From positions 2,354,501-2,418,500 of the forward strand of contig JAKOON010000023.1 of NCBI GenBank assembly GCA_022577435.1: DNA of 64,000 nucleotides. The letters are read 5' to 3'. Positions 38,456 to 48,690 of the stretch are shown here, piece after piece. Every line of letters begins with the position of its first letter. Position 1 is the first letter of the stretch. Below the pieces are notes generated by a model. It was not told the DNA's origin. It was given only the letters and a program-made list of their open reading frames with translations, and did not search any database. This DNA comes from Embiotoca jacksoni (lineage: Eukaryota > Chordata > Actinopteri > Embiotocidae). Position numbers and translations under genes: made by a program.

Positions 38456-41400
38456 CGGAGAAGCTTTTACTAGTGCGTGACTGATATATCCGCTTGAAAA
38501 GTGCCGTAAACAATTAATCAATTATATATAAAGTAAAAGTACAAATCTAACAATATGCAGACTCATTTTGTGTGTGTGTGTGTCTAAATGAGAAAGTTTC
38601 AGTAATTCTACGGTTACCGAGCACTTCAAATGAAAATTATTGTCAACAATGACGCTCACAAACAGCCACCGATATTTCAGCAGCCCTGTGGACCCTGAAA
38701 GAAGGTTCTTGGTCTGAGTGTGGAGTTTTGATGTCATACCCTCTATACGAGGTGCACTGAACACAGATACTCACGGGATACCACCCCACACACACACACA
38801 CACACATACATCTCAACGAAACACACACTGCAGGATAAAAGCACCATTACATCATCAATCCTCGCCTTGGAGAGCGAGCCATGAGCGCTGGCCACTTGGA
38901 GACGTGTGGTCATTACATCACCGGCAGCAGCCTGGAGCAACCCGTAAAAGAAGGAGCTGAGGCTTTGTGGCAGGCAGGAACTAGACCGTGTGCAAGCTGA
39001 TCGCTGCTAATGCTCAGTAATGTTGCTAACTCACTGTGGTCAGATGGAGGGTCAGGGGCTGTTGACGCAATGCTGTGACACACACCACCTCAGGCCTTCA
39101 GCTCATCGTGCAGCCAGTCCAGCCCAGCCAGTAATGAGCATAATAATATCAGATTATGAGGACACACAAAGTACTTTAAAAACAATGTACAATTATTATT
39201 AAGACAGGGGTTTGATTGGTTTAAAACAACATTTTTTTAACTGCCCTGTTTCATAACTGTGTTTCTTTTCACCATCCAGCGAGAGCATTTTTCCTTGCGG
39301 TTATCTTTATTATTATTATTATTCTAAGAAATGTTCCTGTCCTCTAGTCGGCAAATGAGCAGCATTCTGCATTATTTTAAAGCAGGAACAACACTGACCG
39401 AATGTGAATGTGTCTGAAGTGGGTGTCAAAGTGGGCAGTGCAAGCTGAATATGCTGTTATGAATGATTTTACCACCTTGTTGATCACGAGGGATCAGAGG
39501 ATCAATACTGTATTTTGAGAATCCATGCTTATGTAAAACTGGGAACAAGTATGTTCTGTTCAGAAGGTAAACACTGAGGAGGTGAAAAGGTGGAAATGTT
39601 AGAACAAGTGAATTGCATGTCATTTGAACTAAACAACAAAACAGAGTGAACTCGGGTACAGCACTGGCAGAGAAACAGCAACAAAAAGGGCTTTTTAATC
39701 TTTTTCTATCCCCTTTTAACAATTTACAGAGAGAAAAAAAAAACATCCAGTCCACAGAAAAACTGATGTCTGAGGAAATACTGAAGATAATCTTCATTTT
39801 TTTGTTACTGTCACAGCTCCCATAAAAAGCAAAATCATGACAAAGTTCTCTCGATAATTTGTTTTTCCAAACCTGTCCGGCGATATCAGTCCAATTGTTC
39901 CTACCGAAGACATGAACCTTGAAAAACAGATTACAAATACACTTTCATTTTAGAAACAGCAGGGCTGTTTTCTGTTGCCAATTTGGTGCTCTAATCAGTA
40001 TTTACAGCAGCAGGACAGTGTAAGTGGGTTTGACTCAAAATAAACTACAGTACACATCTTCATCATAATGAAGGTACACTAGTTGACGTAATGATGTCAT
40101 AAGTTACACTATGTAATTGTACAGTATGACATACGTTATGAACAGCAACAACAAGCACGGCTGAAAGCAGCTTCACAGTGGAGGAGCTGGTTCCAAGAAG
40201 GGGAGCGACTTCAGTGTGGAAGTGCTTTGGTTTAAAAAATAAAATCACATGCACGGTGTAAGTTTTTACTAAATATTTGAAAGCAAAATGTTAAATTTAC
40301 ACTGATATATATAACACTATAACATATTTTGTTCTAATTGTATGTTCTTGAAATGAATAATGAAGTATTTTGTCATATTGTGAAGAATATTGTTCTTGGA
40401 AAAAATACCCTAAAATATCATTAATTTAGGGTCATATCGCTCTGTCCTGAGTCTAAAATCTCCCCAACGTATCTTCTTAAAGTTGCTACTACAAAGCCAA
40501 GTGATCAGAAAGAGTCACTCGTATCTCGTATTCATCTTGATCACATCCTTAATACCACAGAGATCTCATGTCTGATCATGCACACTTGCATTACCTCATG
40601 TAATTTCGATTTCAAATCTGCTATCATACAGAAAAAAAGACTGCGTGGTAACTGCTGAGCAGGAGCTCATGAGCAAACAGACTAATACCAAAAGGCAGGT
40701 TATAAGAAGAGAGGGCGTGAAAACACGGTGATGGGGAAGCCCGTCTTCTTCTTCAAAAAAAAAAAAGGATGTAAGATGAGAAAACTAAAATGGAGGCTAA
40801 GAGAGTGACAGCAAGATAAGAGAGAAACTAAACAAACCATGAAGGGAGAAAGACATTAAACTGCCATCAGGATGCAGCAGAACGTTCAAGAACTCTCCTC
40901 CTCTATGCATCCCTCCCTACTCTCTTTCCCTCTGTTCTGTACAGATTATCTTCATGGAAATGACCTCTATTCGAGACAGCCGAGTGGCTCTCAGACCTGA
41001 TTGGTTACAGTATTTACCTGCATTCCATCTATTCCACCCTCTATCCACTCATAAACACACAAACAGCACTGTGGCGCCTCCAGTCTCTCTTCCAGTCTTC
41101 CCTCCTCTCTTTAAAGTCATGTCCTGGTCTCCCAACAGTGACGGTAATTTTTTATGTCATTTCATACCAGTCAATAGTGTAACTGGATTTACGCACTTGA
41201 CAAATGAGTGCGTGATAAACATTTCCCCAAGCGTGGTGATATCTAAGTGCCTTTAGGAGCTCTTTATGGCTATACAACGCATGACAGCTCGCACATCTTT
41301 ATGGTAGGCTTCCCTGTGTGGCTTTCTATCCGTGTGCTGTAGGTGAAGACGGCTATAAGTGCTGGTCACAGCGATGCGTGATTCCACCATTTAGCGAGAG

Positions 41401-43810
41401 GAGAGATGCCCCCTTCGAAATGAGAGCTCTCAAGCGATATGATGGCTCTCCTTTGGGTTTAAATAAGCGTGCAGCGTGTCTGCCCTGATGTTGCCCGCTG
41501 CAGTGCAATGCAGGAGAGAAGCAAGAGATATTTTATAGATCAGACTCCCAAGTCTCTGAGCCCACTCACGCCTCTGCTGTAGGTGGGCCTATGACGCACA
41601 CTGAAAAAGTGAGGCTGCATACTATGTCAGTTGTCTAACTTACTGCTTTAAAATGCACTTTTTAAACCAGCTGGGCGCCACACCATCAGTATCCAAATTA
41701 AAGTCAGAAGAGCTTCAGGGGAAAAAGAAAGTTGTCTGAATTTTGGTACTGTGGTCTTGCAGGAAAAAGGGAGAACCAAAATATGGACAGAGATTTTTGT
41801 CAAGAGAAGAATACATAACTTTCGACAGCTTGGTGTGGCTGTCCTGTTCCTCCCCAACACAAACACGCATAGTAGAAAGTCCCTGTTACTCCCCGACACA
41901 AATTTTAACAACCCTCTTGGCGCACACAAACACACTCAAACACCACTGTGCATGCATAAACAAGCCTTACATCAGAAAGACACAGACCACCACAGCCCTC
42001 TGTGCTTCTGTGAAGGAATAACAGCCTAACAATTAAAAAAAAAAACTTTTGGTCTCTGACTAGAACTCCTCTTATTGATAAACAAGAGAACAAGTCATAG
42101 AAATTACTTCTTTACAGCCAAAATCTGTCTTTGTGAAATATAATTATTATTGCATCCTATAAACGTAACATTAGACTGTAAGCCTTTATCCTCAGTGAAA
42201 TAAATCTATATTTTGGTCACGTTAAAATAGATGATAAAAAACTATGATATTAAGGATGACTAATGCTCAGAATTAGCAGGCAAATAAAAATGTTATATGT
42301 TAATGCAAAGAAATCAATTATTGCCCTGGTTTTATCAAGAAAGCACTGAAGAAGTTGTGCTAATAGTGACAATCAAACCTGCTACTCTCACTCCACATCA
42401 TTCCAGAGCAGACTCGTGCCAACATGCCTTGTTCACATACAAATGTTTGTGTAGCATTGTTTCAGAGCAGCAGGGCCATAAAAAATGTACTGCAAGCAGC
42501 ACTGAGTGAAATGGAACTGAATTTATTTTAATGCGACAGTGACACCTTGTGCACATTTGTAGAAATGTCCCTTTAAGCCAAAAGATTCAACACTGCAGCT
42601 TCTAATAATAATAATAATGATAATAAAGGGCAAAGTCAACTCGATACCATTCACAGAGAGAATACACTGTTTTTTTGGGTTGTTTTTTTTAGCTGTGACA
42701 GCGTGTAACAGAAATAACCTTAAACACATGCTGACAGAATTATTTTTGGGTAATACATTTCAACTAAAGAGCGTAGCTGAGCAGTGAAGCAACTGAAATG
42801 TTCCCTTAACACAGACAACTAAAGGATCTGCAGTTCGCATTCCAACTCAAGAGATGGTGTGGAACATTTTCAAACAATACTCGGCTCTCTGAAGGGCTGA
42901 ATTTAAAAAGTCAAGCAGCAAATAGCAAATGTCTGCACATTTAGCCAGATGTCAACTGTATTCATTCTTTTTACATCAAGAGTATTCAGACCACTTCTAC
43001 GACACCAAGCATAGAGAGACAATTCTATCTAAACGACTGTGTGGGTGAGTTCTAACGGCAGAATTGGAGATTACAATGACAGTAATGATAACCGTGATGC
43101 AGATCTGTCACGGTCATGATGACAATTGGTGGCAGGGATTTATTCCTTTATTTGACAGCAAACAGCGGAGAGTTGGCAATAAACGGGGGCGAGAGATGAG
43201 CTCTGACATGTGACGAAGACACGGGGCCCCCGGCAGGACTCCAACCGGACCACAAACCTCTGCAGCTGTGAGCGGGATCTTAGCCAAAAGGTGACTGCAG
43301 TGGTAATCCATTGTTCCATTACTTCACAGGAAGGAAAGTTTTAAGTTCTTACGCAGACCACGAAAGGAGCATCAGACTTTTGTCGTTTGATTGCAGCTTA
43401 GTGAAGAGATATTCAACAGGATGAAGAAAAACATACCATGAAATCTGTCGGGTTGTGTGGTTCTGCTCTGGTGATTCGTCTGACATGCGGTCTGGTGAGA
43501 ACTGTGTGCCCTTCCCGTACCCGTGCCCCCCTTCCCTGTTTCCTGTGCCCTATATGAAACCCACACACCCCTGTGTATCCAATTACTGCCACTGGGTGTC
43601 CAAAAAAAAAATAACATTGCAAAAAGTCTAACAAAATAATACAACATGCCAACAATAACAGAAATAGCTCCTACGGTGACATTATGTAAGTGATACTTGA
43701 TAACAAAGTCTGTATGTCTTTTTTATTTTGGTATGTTAAATCACTGCACGCTGAAAAGATGAAGAAGCTACAAACCAACCAGGAAATAGGAATAAGAAAA
43801 CATTACTTAC
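38456..43810. other. Right part of eef1akmt4 intron 1, nothing coding recognised
   Basis: Includes a short CA tract near 38787-38808, a TTA repeat near 39308-39323 and ATA repeats near 42603-42620. Several open frames of 60-120 codons show no support. Confidence 0.4.
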
Positions 43811-43970
43811 CGAGTATCAGAATAGAGTCTTCTTTCTGGACACATTTTTCCAGAAGGTGCTGGACTCGGCTGAAGCTCCCCAACCAGTCATAGCACTGCT
43901 CTGTCTTGTATCTTTCATCCCAGTAGGCAACGTCTTTGTACCTGGAGTTGTTATCAGGCAGGTAGTCCAT
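43811..43970 (-). CDS. eef1akmt4: EEF1A lysine methyltransferase 4, coding exon 1 (start of protein)
   Basis: First coding exon: ATG at 43970, 53 codons plus one base, then donor GTAAGT at 43810. The peptide begins MDYLPDNNSRYKDVAYWDER and includes the family signature of Y-x-x-V-x-YWDxRY followed by YDWLGSFS, then ends EDSILILG, the beta-1 strand and first glycine of SAM motif I. The split glycine codon (G|GT) is completed exactly by exon 2 at 5086, about 38.7 kb away, giving ILILGCGNSS. The sequence just before the ATG reads ttgcag then AAAGT, so this exon may itself start at a splice acceptor (43975), with a 5' untranslated exon upstream. The next gene, map6d1, is divergent. Confidence 0.93.
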
Positions 43971-44499
43971 ACTTTCTGCAACATATAAGTATCACACAAA
44001 AAATATGAATATTGTTTCACAATAAAACTATCTAACAGGTTTCATTATTCATTCATTATTAATTCCTTTTGCCTTAATCTAGGTTGTTGTTTTTTTTCTG
44101 ATTTTGTATTTTTGGGGATTTCTGCAGATGTTTGGATTAGAGGCTTTTTCTTTGTATTTGCAAATCATACAGTTTTAATGAACATGCCATGTCTCACTAC
44201 AATAAAGTGCTATAGACCTGTAACAGTAACTATCCTGATAAATAATTAATAGTTTTAAGTCCCCAGATAGTCTCTCCAATGTGATAATTTGCTTACCTTT
44301 TTTTTTTCTTCATATCATTGTAATGTAAATATGGATTTGAGGTTGGTGCCACAAAAGAAGGCACGCAAAGAATCCCCCTTTGGCTTTAGAGCATCTCTGA
44401 ACGCACAAAACTTTGAAGCAGTTGGGCTACAGCAGCAGAAGACCACACCGAGTAACACTTTGTTCAGCTAAGAGCAGGAAACTAAAGCTCCATTGGGCA

Positions 44500-44606
44500 C
44501 GGGGTCCTTAAAAGCGTCATCGTATTTTTTATTGTATTGTGAAGCACCTTGTATTGCAATTTTGCACAAAAGGCGCTATAAAAATAAAGTTTAATTTGAT
44601 TTGATG
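44500..44606 (+). mobile_element. L2-type LINE 3' tail
   Basis: Phrases ttgtattgtgaagcaccttg, aaaaggcgctataaaaataa and agtttaatttgatttgatgt match the usual 3' end and tail of fish L2-like elements. Confidence 0.65.
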
Positions 44607-44891
44607 TAACACCACAGCCTACCACAGGACTGTTGCTGACCATGCCCATCCCTTTCTCACAAAAGTGTAAGCATCTACTAATGGCTCCTTTCAATAAGAT
44701 AACATGGCGGGTCACAAAACTCATATGATCTCAGACTGGTTCCTTGAACATGACAGTTCACTGGACTCAAATGACCTCCAGACCTCTATCTCTATCCAAC
44801 AGAGCACTTTTGGGATGTGGTGGACTGAGAGATTCACACGTTGTACAAATCAGTAAACCTGTACCAAAAGTTTACTGTTATCCTTAACTGC

Positions 44892-44903
44892 TGAGAGAGA
44901 GAG

Positions 44904-44948
<45 letters not shown>

Positions 44949-44984
44949 GAGTGTGTGTGTGTGTGTGTGTGGGGGGGGGGGGGG
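44892..44984. repeat. Compound (GA)n-(GT)n-G15 microsatellite
   Basis: GA tract, then GT tract, then a run of about 15 G ending at 44984, ten bases from the possible GTGAGT donor on the minus strand. Confidence 0.95.
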
Positions 44985-44994
44985 TAACACTCAC

Positions 44995-45170
44995 GTGGGA
45001 GTTGTTGTAAATGACTTGGAGCTGGGACAAGCGTTACTCATTTAAAATAGGTACTGCAGTTGTGACACAACATCAAATCAATACAATGAACCGGGGTTTG
45101 TTTTTGTGCGTGTTGTTTGGTGCTCTTGAACGTCCCTCGTCGTAAATTAAATAGTTAATATAGTTAATGT
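44995..45170 (-). promoter_or_regulatory. eef1akmt4: Candidate eef1akmt4 5' untranslated exon and start region
   Basis: Inferred from the strong donor at its left end and the NRF1-type palindrome just upstream at 45185. It has no long open frame. The right boundary (transcription start) is a guess. Confidence 0.3.
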
Positions 45171-45184
45171 AGGTACTGTCGCAA

Positions 45185-45196
45185 TGCGCATGCGCA
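45185..45196. promoter_or_regulatory. Perfect NRF1-type palindrome
   Basis: The sequence tgcgcatgcgca is a 12-bp perfect palindrome that equals the strong NRF1 consensus found in many housekeeping promoters. It lies about 1.2 kb upstream of the eef1akmt4 start codon, in the space between two divergent genes, in otherwise AT-rich DNA. Confidence 0.6.
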
Positions 45197-46312
45197 CACT
45201 TGGAGCATGTTACTCCAGCGCTCTCGCAGTTAGTTTAATTTATTCCATTTAGTAGACGTATGAACATAACACACCTTACACAGAATGAACTTTGAATTGC
45301 ATATTATTCATTTCGCTACTTACGAATTCCTCTTAAACGTCAGTGGCTGTGTAGCCAGTTAAAAAAAAAACAACAAAAAAAACAGCCGGTTCGTAACTGG
45401 GAATGAACCCACGTGTTGTCTTCAACAGCAATAAAACAGACCTCAAACAGGATGTGGGGATTTTTACTGTAGACAATCTACAGCAGAATAAACCCCGATG
45501 TGAAACTGAAGCAACAGTGGTCTAAAATCTCGAGATTTTGGAAAACTAGCTTGAGGAGAGACATTTCCTCTGTGTCGTTTTTTTCTGATTCTCACTGAAT
45601 GTTTTAGAGAAGGCGGAGATATATGATTTAACACTTTAGCGCCCTGCAGTAATGCTGCTTTCAAATACTCCACGTAAAATCTGTCAAATCATAATGGTGC
45701 GTTCAAGTGAACCTATAGTGCGATACAGCAAACTCCTTTCTCTTGGCTTTTCTTCATTAAAAGATAGCCTGTTTCAAAGAACGAGAGAATGCTTTTTTGT
45801 TTAATAATTGACTTGACGTCAACATCCAAAGAGGGGGAAATTCATGATATGTTATGATAGTAACATGATATGTTACAGAAGCAATTTGTTGAATCTTTGC
45901 ATTAAAGAGTAAATTAATTGACAATTTGGTTCTTGGTTTTGTACAAGCAGAGAATTCAAAGACCTTATGGGGTATTTTACAATTCAGGTGAGGTGATTAA
46001 TAAAATTAAAATAATCATTAGTCTCAGACCTATCATATTTTATCATTAGAAAATATATCATTTCATTTTAAGGTGGCTTTTAAGGAAAACATAACCTTAA
46101 AGAGAAACATTGCTAAAAAAAAAAATTGGAACACAGAATGTCAAATTATTTTAAAACTTTATTTTCTCTGGGCTTTTATTTTATTTGAAACAAAACTTGG
46201 CCTTGTCAAAAATGGACATGCTGTTCCATTAATTACAAAAATATAAAAAGACATCCAATTTGCTTTTCTTTTCTTTTTTTTTCTTTCAAATATGTTAACC
46301 ACATGGAACATT
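45197..46312. other. Intergenic sequence between divergent genes
   Basis: No coding or repeat family recognised. Confidence 0.4.
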
Positions 46313-46424
46313 AGGTAGGTAGGTAGGTAGGTATTTACTTTATTAATCCCCGAGGGGAATTTTTTTTTCGCTACAGCAGCATACAGAAGCAATAAGATAA
46401 TAATAGAAATAATAGAATAAAATA

Positions 46425-46472
46425 AAATAATAGAATAGAATAGAATAGAATAGAATAGAATAGAATAGAATA
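46425..46472. repeat. (TAGAA)n pentanucleotide microsatellite
   Basis: About nine TAGAA units inside the 3' untranslated part of the LINE relic. Confidence 0.95.
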
Positions 46473-46539
46473 ATATAATAATAGAAAAGCAATAAAATAA
46501 AATAGCAGTAAATAGCAGTAAAAAATATAAATATAAAAT

Positions 46540-46622
46540 ATAAAATGCACAGTATATACAGTACATTATATATCTATATATATTATATACAACAAACCAA
46601 GAAACACAGTCAACATATATAC

Positions 46623-46670
<48 letters not shown>

Positions 46671-46727
46671 TACAGTATATATATATATATATTATATACA
46701 AACAAACCAAGAAACACAGTCAACAGT
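46540..46727. repeat. (TA)n tract flanked by a duplicated segment
   Basis: A pure TA tract at about 46627-46667 lies between two copies of a segment ending aaaccaagaaacacagtcaa (copies ending near 46614 and 46725). This is a local tandem duplication that includes the TA tract. Confidence 0.85.
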
Positions 46728-47080
46728 GTTATTGTACTGTGATGGATTTTGTCAGAGGTGAGTTATTGTACAGTCTTATTGCAGTGGGCAGGAATGATCT
46801 CCTGTATCTGTCCTTGTGACAGCGGAGCTGGAGGAATCTTTTCGAGAAAGTGCTCCGCTGTCCCTGCAGCAGGTGGTGGAGAGGGTGGACAGGATTATCC
46901 AATATGGACAATAGTTTGTTCAGCGTCCTCCTCTCCACCACCTTTTCCAGGCTGTCCAGTTTGTAGCCGATGATGGAGCCGGCCTTCTTAACCAGTTTGT
47001 TAAGTCTGTTGGTAGTCGAGGAGCAGCTGAGCTGAAGGATATTTCCTGAGTTATGGCACATGAAAATAGATAACATATTA

Positions 47081-47489
47081 GTTTGTCACATCTGGATTAG
47101 TCCAAAATTGGAATTGGATACAGCCTAGTTTCAGCAAATGACTTTTCCTACTACGCCACAAAATGATCTTAGGCAACCAGATGGCTGCGAGACAGAAAAG
47201 TAGCCAGGGTAGCTCCAGTCATTTGAGCAGTTTGAGAGGCCTTTTTCCTGGTGAACATCCCAGAGAACAATGAACAGAAAAGTGAGGCCATGACACAACA
47301 TCAGCCGCCTCATCAACAGAGGCTGTGGCACTGCTGCACCAGCAGTCTCATCATAACCCAGACCCAGGTTTAAATTACACTCTTCTTGATTCATGATTCT
47401 TCTGATTAGGCAGGGGATAAAGGGTACTTGTCTATGCTGTGCACATGCAGCACAAGCAGAGCAATGAATAAAAAAAATGAAAATAGCAT
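47081..47489. other. Unassigned intergenic sequence
   Basis: An 87-codon minus-strand frame (47131-47394) lacks any recognised domain. It may belong to the flanking repeats. Confidence 0.4.
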
Positions 47490-47879
47490 TTATTAGGGCC
47501 GGTGCACCAATGGTGCGAAAGCCCTATTGTTATTCAAGCAATTATTATTATTCTCCGTAAACAAATGCATTTTTGGAGGCTTTATCATACTCAAAAACTC
47601 ATGAAAAATAACAGATGCCCCGGCAGCTACATTTACCTACATGCACGAAATTCGGTGGACACGTGTATCACACCTAGACGTACAAAAAAGTTACATTGCA
47701 CCATTAAGTCAACTCAACAGGAAGTCCCCCATTTTGAATTAATTCGCCATTTTGGTGAGTCACACATGTTGTACTTTAAGGAACTCCTCCTACAAATTGT
47801 GTCAGACCCACTTGAAATTTAGTCTGTGCACTCTTAACATGTTTGGAATTAAAAGTTTACGTCGGCCAAAAAGTGACCC

Positions 47880-47959
47880 AAAAGTCATACTATAACATGT
47901 TGTCCAAAAAGTGACCCAAAAATTACTTTTGGGTCACTTTTTGCTATAGTATGACTTTT
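47880..47959. repeat. Long imperfect palindrome
   Basis: Inner arms of 17 bp (47905-47921, caaaaagtgacccaaaa; 47927-47943) pair perfectly around a 5-nt loop. Outer arms (aaaagtcatactata on the left; its complement at 47945-47959) extend the stem, with about nine unpaired bases on the left side. Confidence 0.9.
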
Positions 47960-48433
47960 TTTTGTTTTCATAATTTGGACGACATGCTATAGTATGATTT
48001 TTTTTTTTAAAAGACATGACAAAGAGGGGGGGGGGCTCAAACTCCTAATCTTCTTGCTGGGAGGCAACAGCACTAACCACTACATCACCAATCTTCCCGG
48101 GAGATGGTCTGCATTGTGACAAATCTTTGGCTCACTCCACCATGTACAAATATTCATTCAAATGCGACCAAAATTGCCGCAGACATTCTTTGGACAGTAG
48201 ATATACATGTTTTCAAGGAAAAAAAAAAAAAAAAATTTAATCACCATCAACAGGCCAAGGTGGAATTTGAACCATTAATAGCAACCTTGGTGAAGTAGAA
48301 CATTTTACCTGTTGAGTTAACCAGACTGTCTGTTGAGTCACTGGAAAGCTCTGAGTGAACTCCGTGAAACACTTTCCTGATAGTCCAGCGGTCTACGACG
48401 CCTCTTCAGAGCTGGAAACGACCTCATGATGAT

Positions 48434-48620
48434 GCGGGTCCCCCTAAGGGTAAGCCACAGGGTTCACGGAGGGCGGGTCCCCTTAAGGCTAAGCCACAGG
48501 GTTCACGGAGGGCGTGTCCCCTTAAGGCTAAGCCACAGGGTTCACGGAGGGCGTGTCCCCTTAAGGCTAAGCCACAGGGTTCACGGAGGGCGGGTCCCCC
48601 TAAGGGTAAGCCACACGGTT
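48434..48620. repeat. 39-bp minisatellite, 4.8 copies
   Basis: Units start at 48434, 48473, 48512, 48551 and 48590. Each has gcg(g/t)gtccccttaaggcta, then agccacagggttcacggagg. The middle three are nearly identical; the first and last share the variant ctaagggtaa. As 39 is a multiple of 3, one plus frame reads a 13-residue repeat (RVPLRLSHRVHGG) without stops. Confidence 0.95.
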
Positions 48621-48690
48621 GCGGGTTTGCATTGTAAATGCAGTCATACTAAAACCAAAGGTCAACAACAAGACATGAAGGTGAAGTGAG

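Larger units (their letters stand above)
5087..43810 (-). other. eef1akmt4: Giant intron 1 of eef1akmt4 (38.7 kb)
   Basis: The interval between the matched donor (GTAAGT at 43810) and acceptor (tccctcag at 5087). The two flanking coding exons are phase-compatible and join inside a conserved motif, so the intron is inferred directly. It contains no further recognisable host exon on either strand. Its contents are microsatellites and transposon relics, listed separately, with long unrecognised stretches between. For a small methyltransferase gene in a teleost this intron is very large. Confidence 0.85.
43976..44994 (-). other. eef1akmt4: Possible 5' UTR intron of eef1akmt4
   Basis: Bounded on the minus strand by a strong donor (cccac then GTGAGT at 44994) and an acceptor (atgttgcag, ending 43976) five bases before the start codon. 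It contains an L2-type tail and a GA/GT/G-run microsatellite. The assignment is inference only. Confidence 0.35.
46313..47080 (-). mobile_element. LINE relic: RT C-terminus and 3' end with (TACC)n tail
   Basis: On the minus strand, 47076-46735 reads SSTTNRLNKLVKKAGSIIGY, then LDSLEKVVERRTLNKL, then HPLHHLL and RYRRSFLPTAIRLYNNS. This matches the C-terminal tail of fish jockey/Rex/L2-group reverse transcriptases (RLxxLVKKAGSxIG, HPLH, RRSFLPTAxRL). The 3' end at 46375-46313 reads attcccctcggggattaata, then aagtaaatacc and repeated tacc. Between them lie AT microsatellites that must have expanded inside the 3' UTR. The 5' part is missing. Confidence 0.8.
47490..48690. repeat. Composite fish repeat with hairpin, tRNA-like parts and minisatellite
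   Basis: Starts ttagggccggtgcaccaatg, then gtgcgaaagccctattgtta, the opening of a repeat I recognise from fish genomes. It contains a long imperfect palindrome (47880-47959). Two antisense tRNA-like stretches follow: near 48045-48100 (minus strand ggtgatgtagtggttagtgc) and near 48246-48330 (minus strand with ggttcaaattccacc as a B-box-like word). A 39-bp minisatellite ends it. Class unassigned; boundaries approximate. Confidence 0.6.

Noticed and set aside
46159..46710. 183-codon minus-strand ORF rich in Tyr and Ile
   Set aside because: Generated by TA and TAGAA microsatellites within a LINE 3' end.
47131..47394. 87-codon minus-strand ORF
   Set aside because: No recognised domain. Sits between two repeats, so it was left as unassigned sequence.
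48246..48330. tRNA gene on the minus strand
   Set aside because: The B-box-like word lacks consensus positions and no clean acceptor stem can be drawn. Better explained as part of a repeat.
48434..48620. Possible CRISPR-like array of regular 39-bp repeats
   Set aside because: The units are head to tail with no spacers, in a vertebrate genome. It is a minisatellite.
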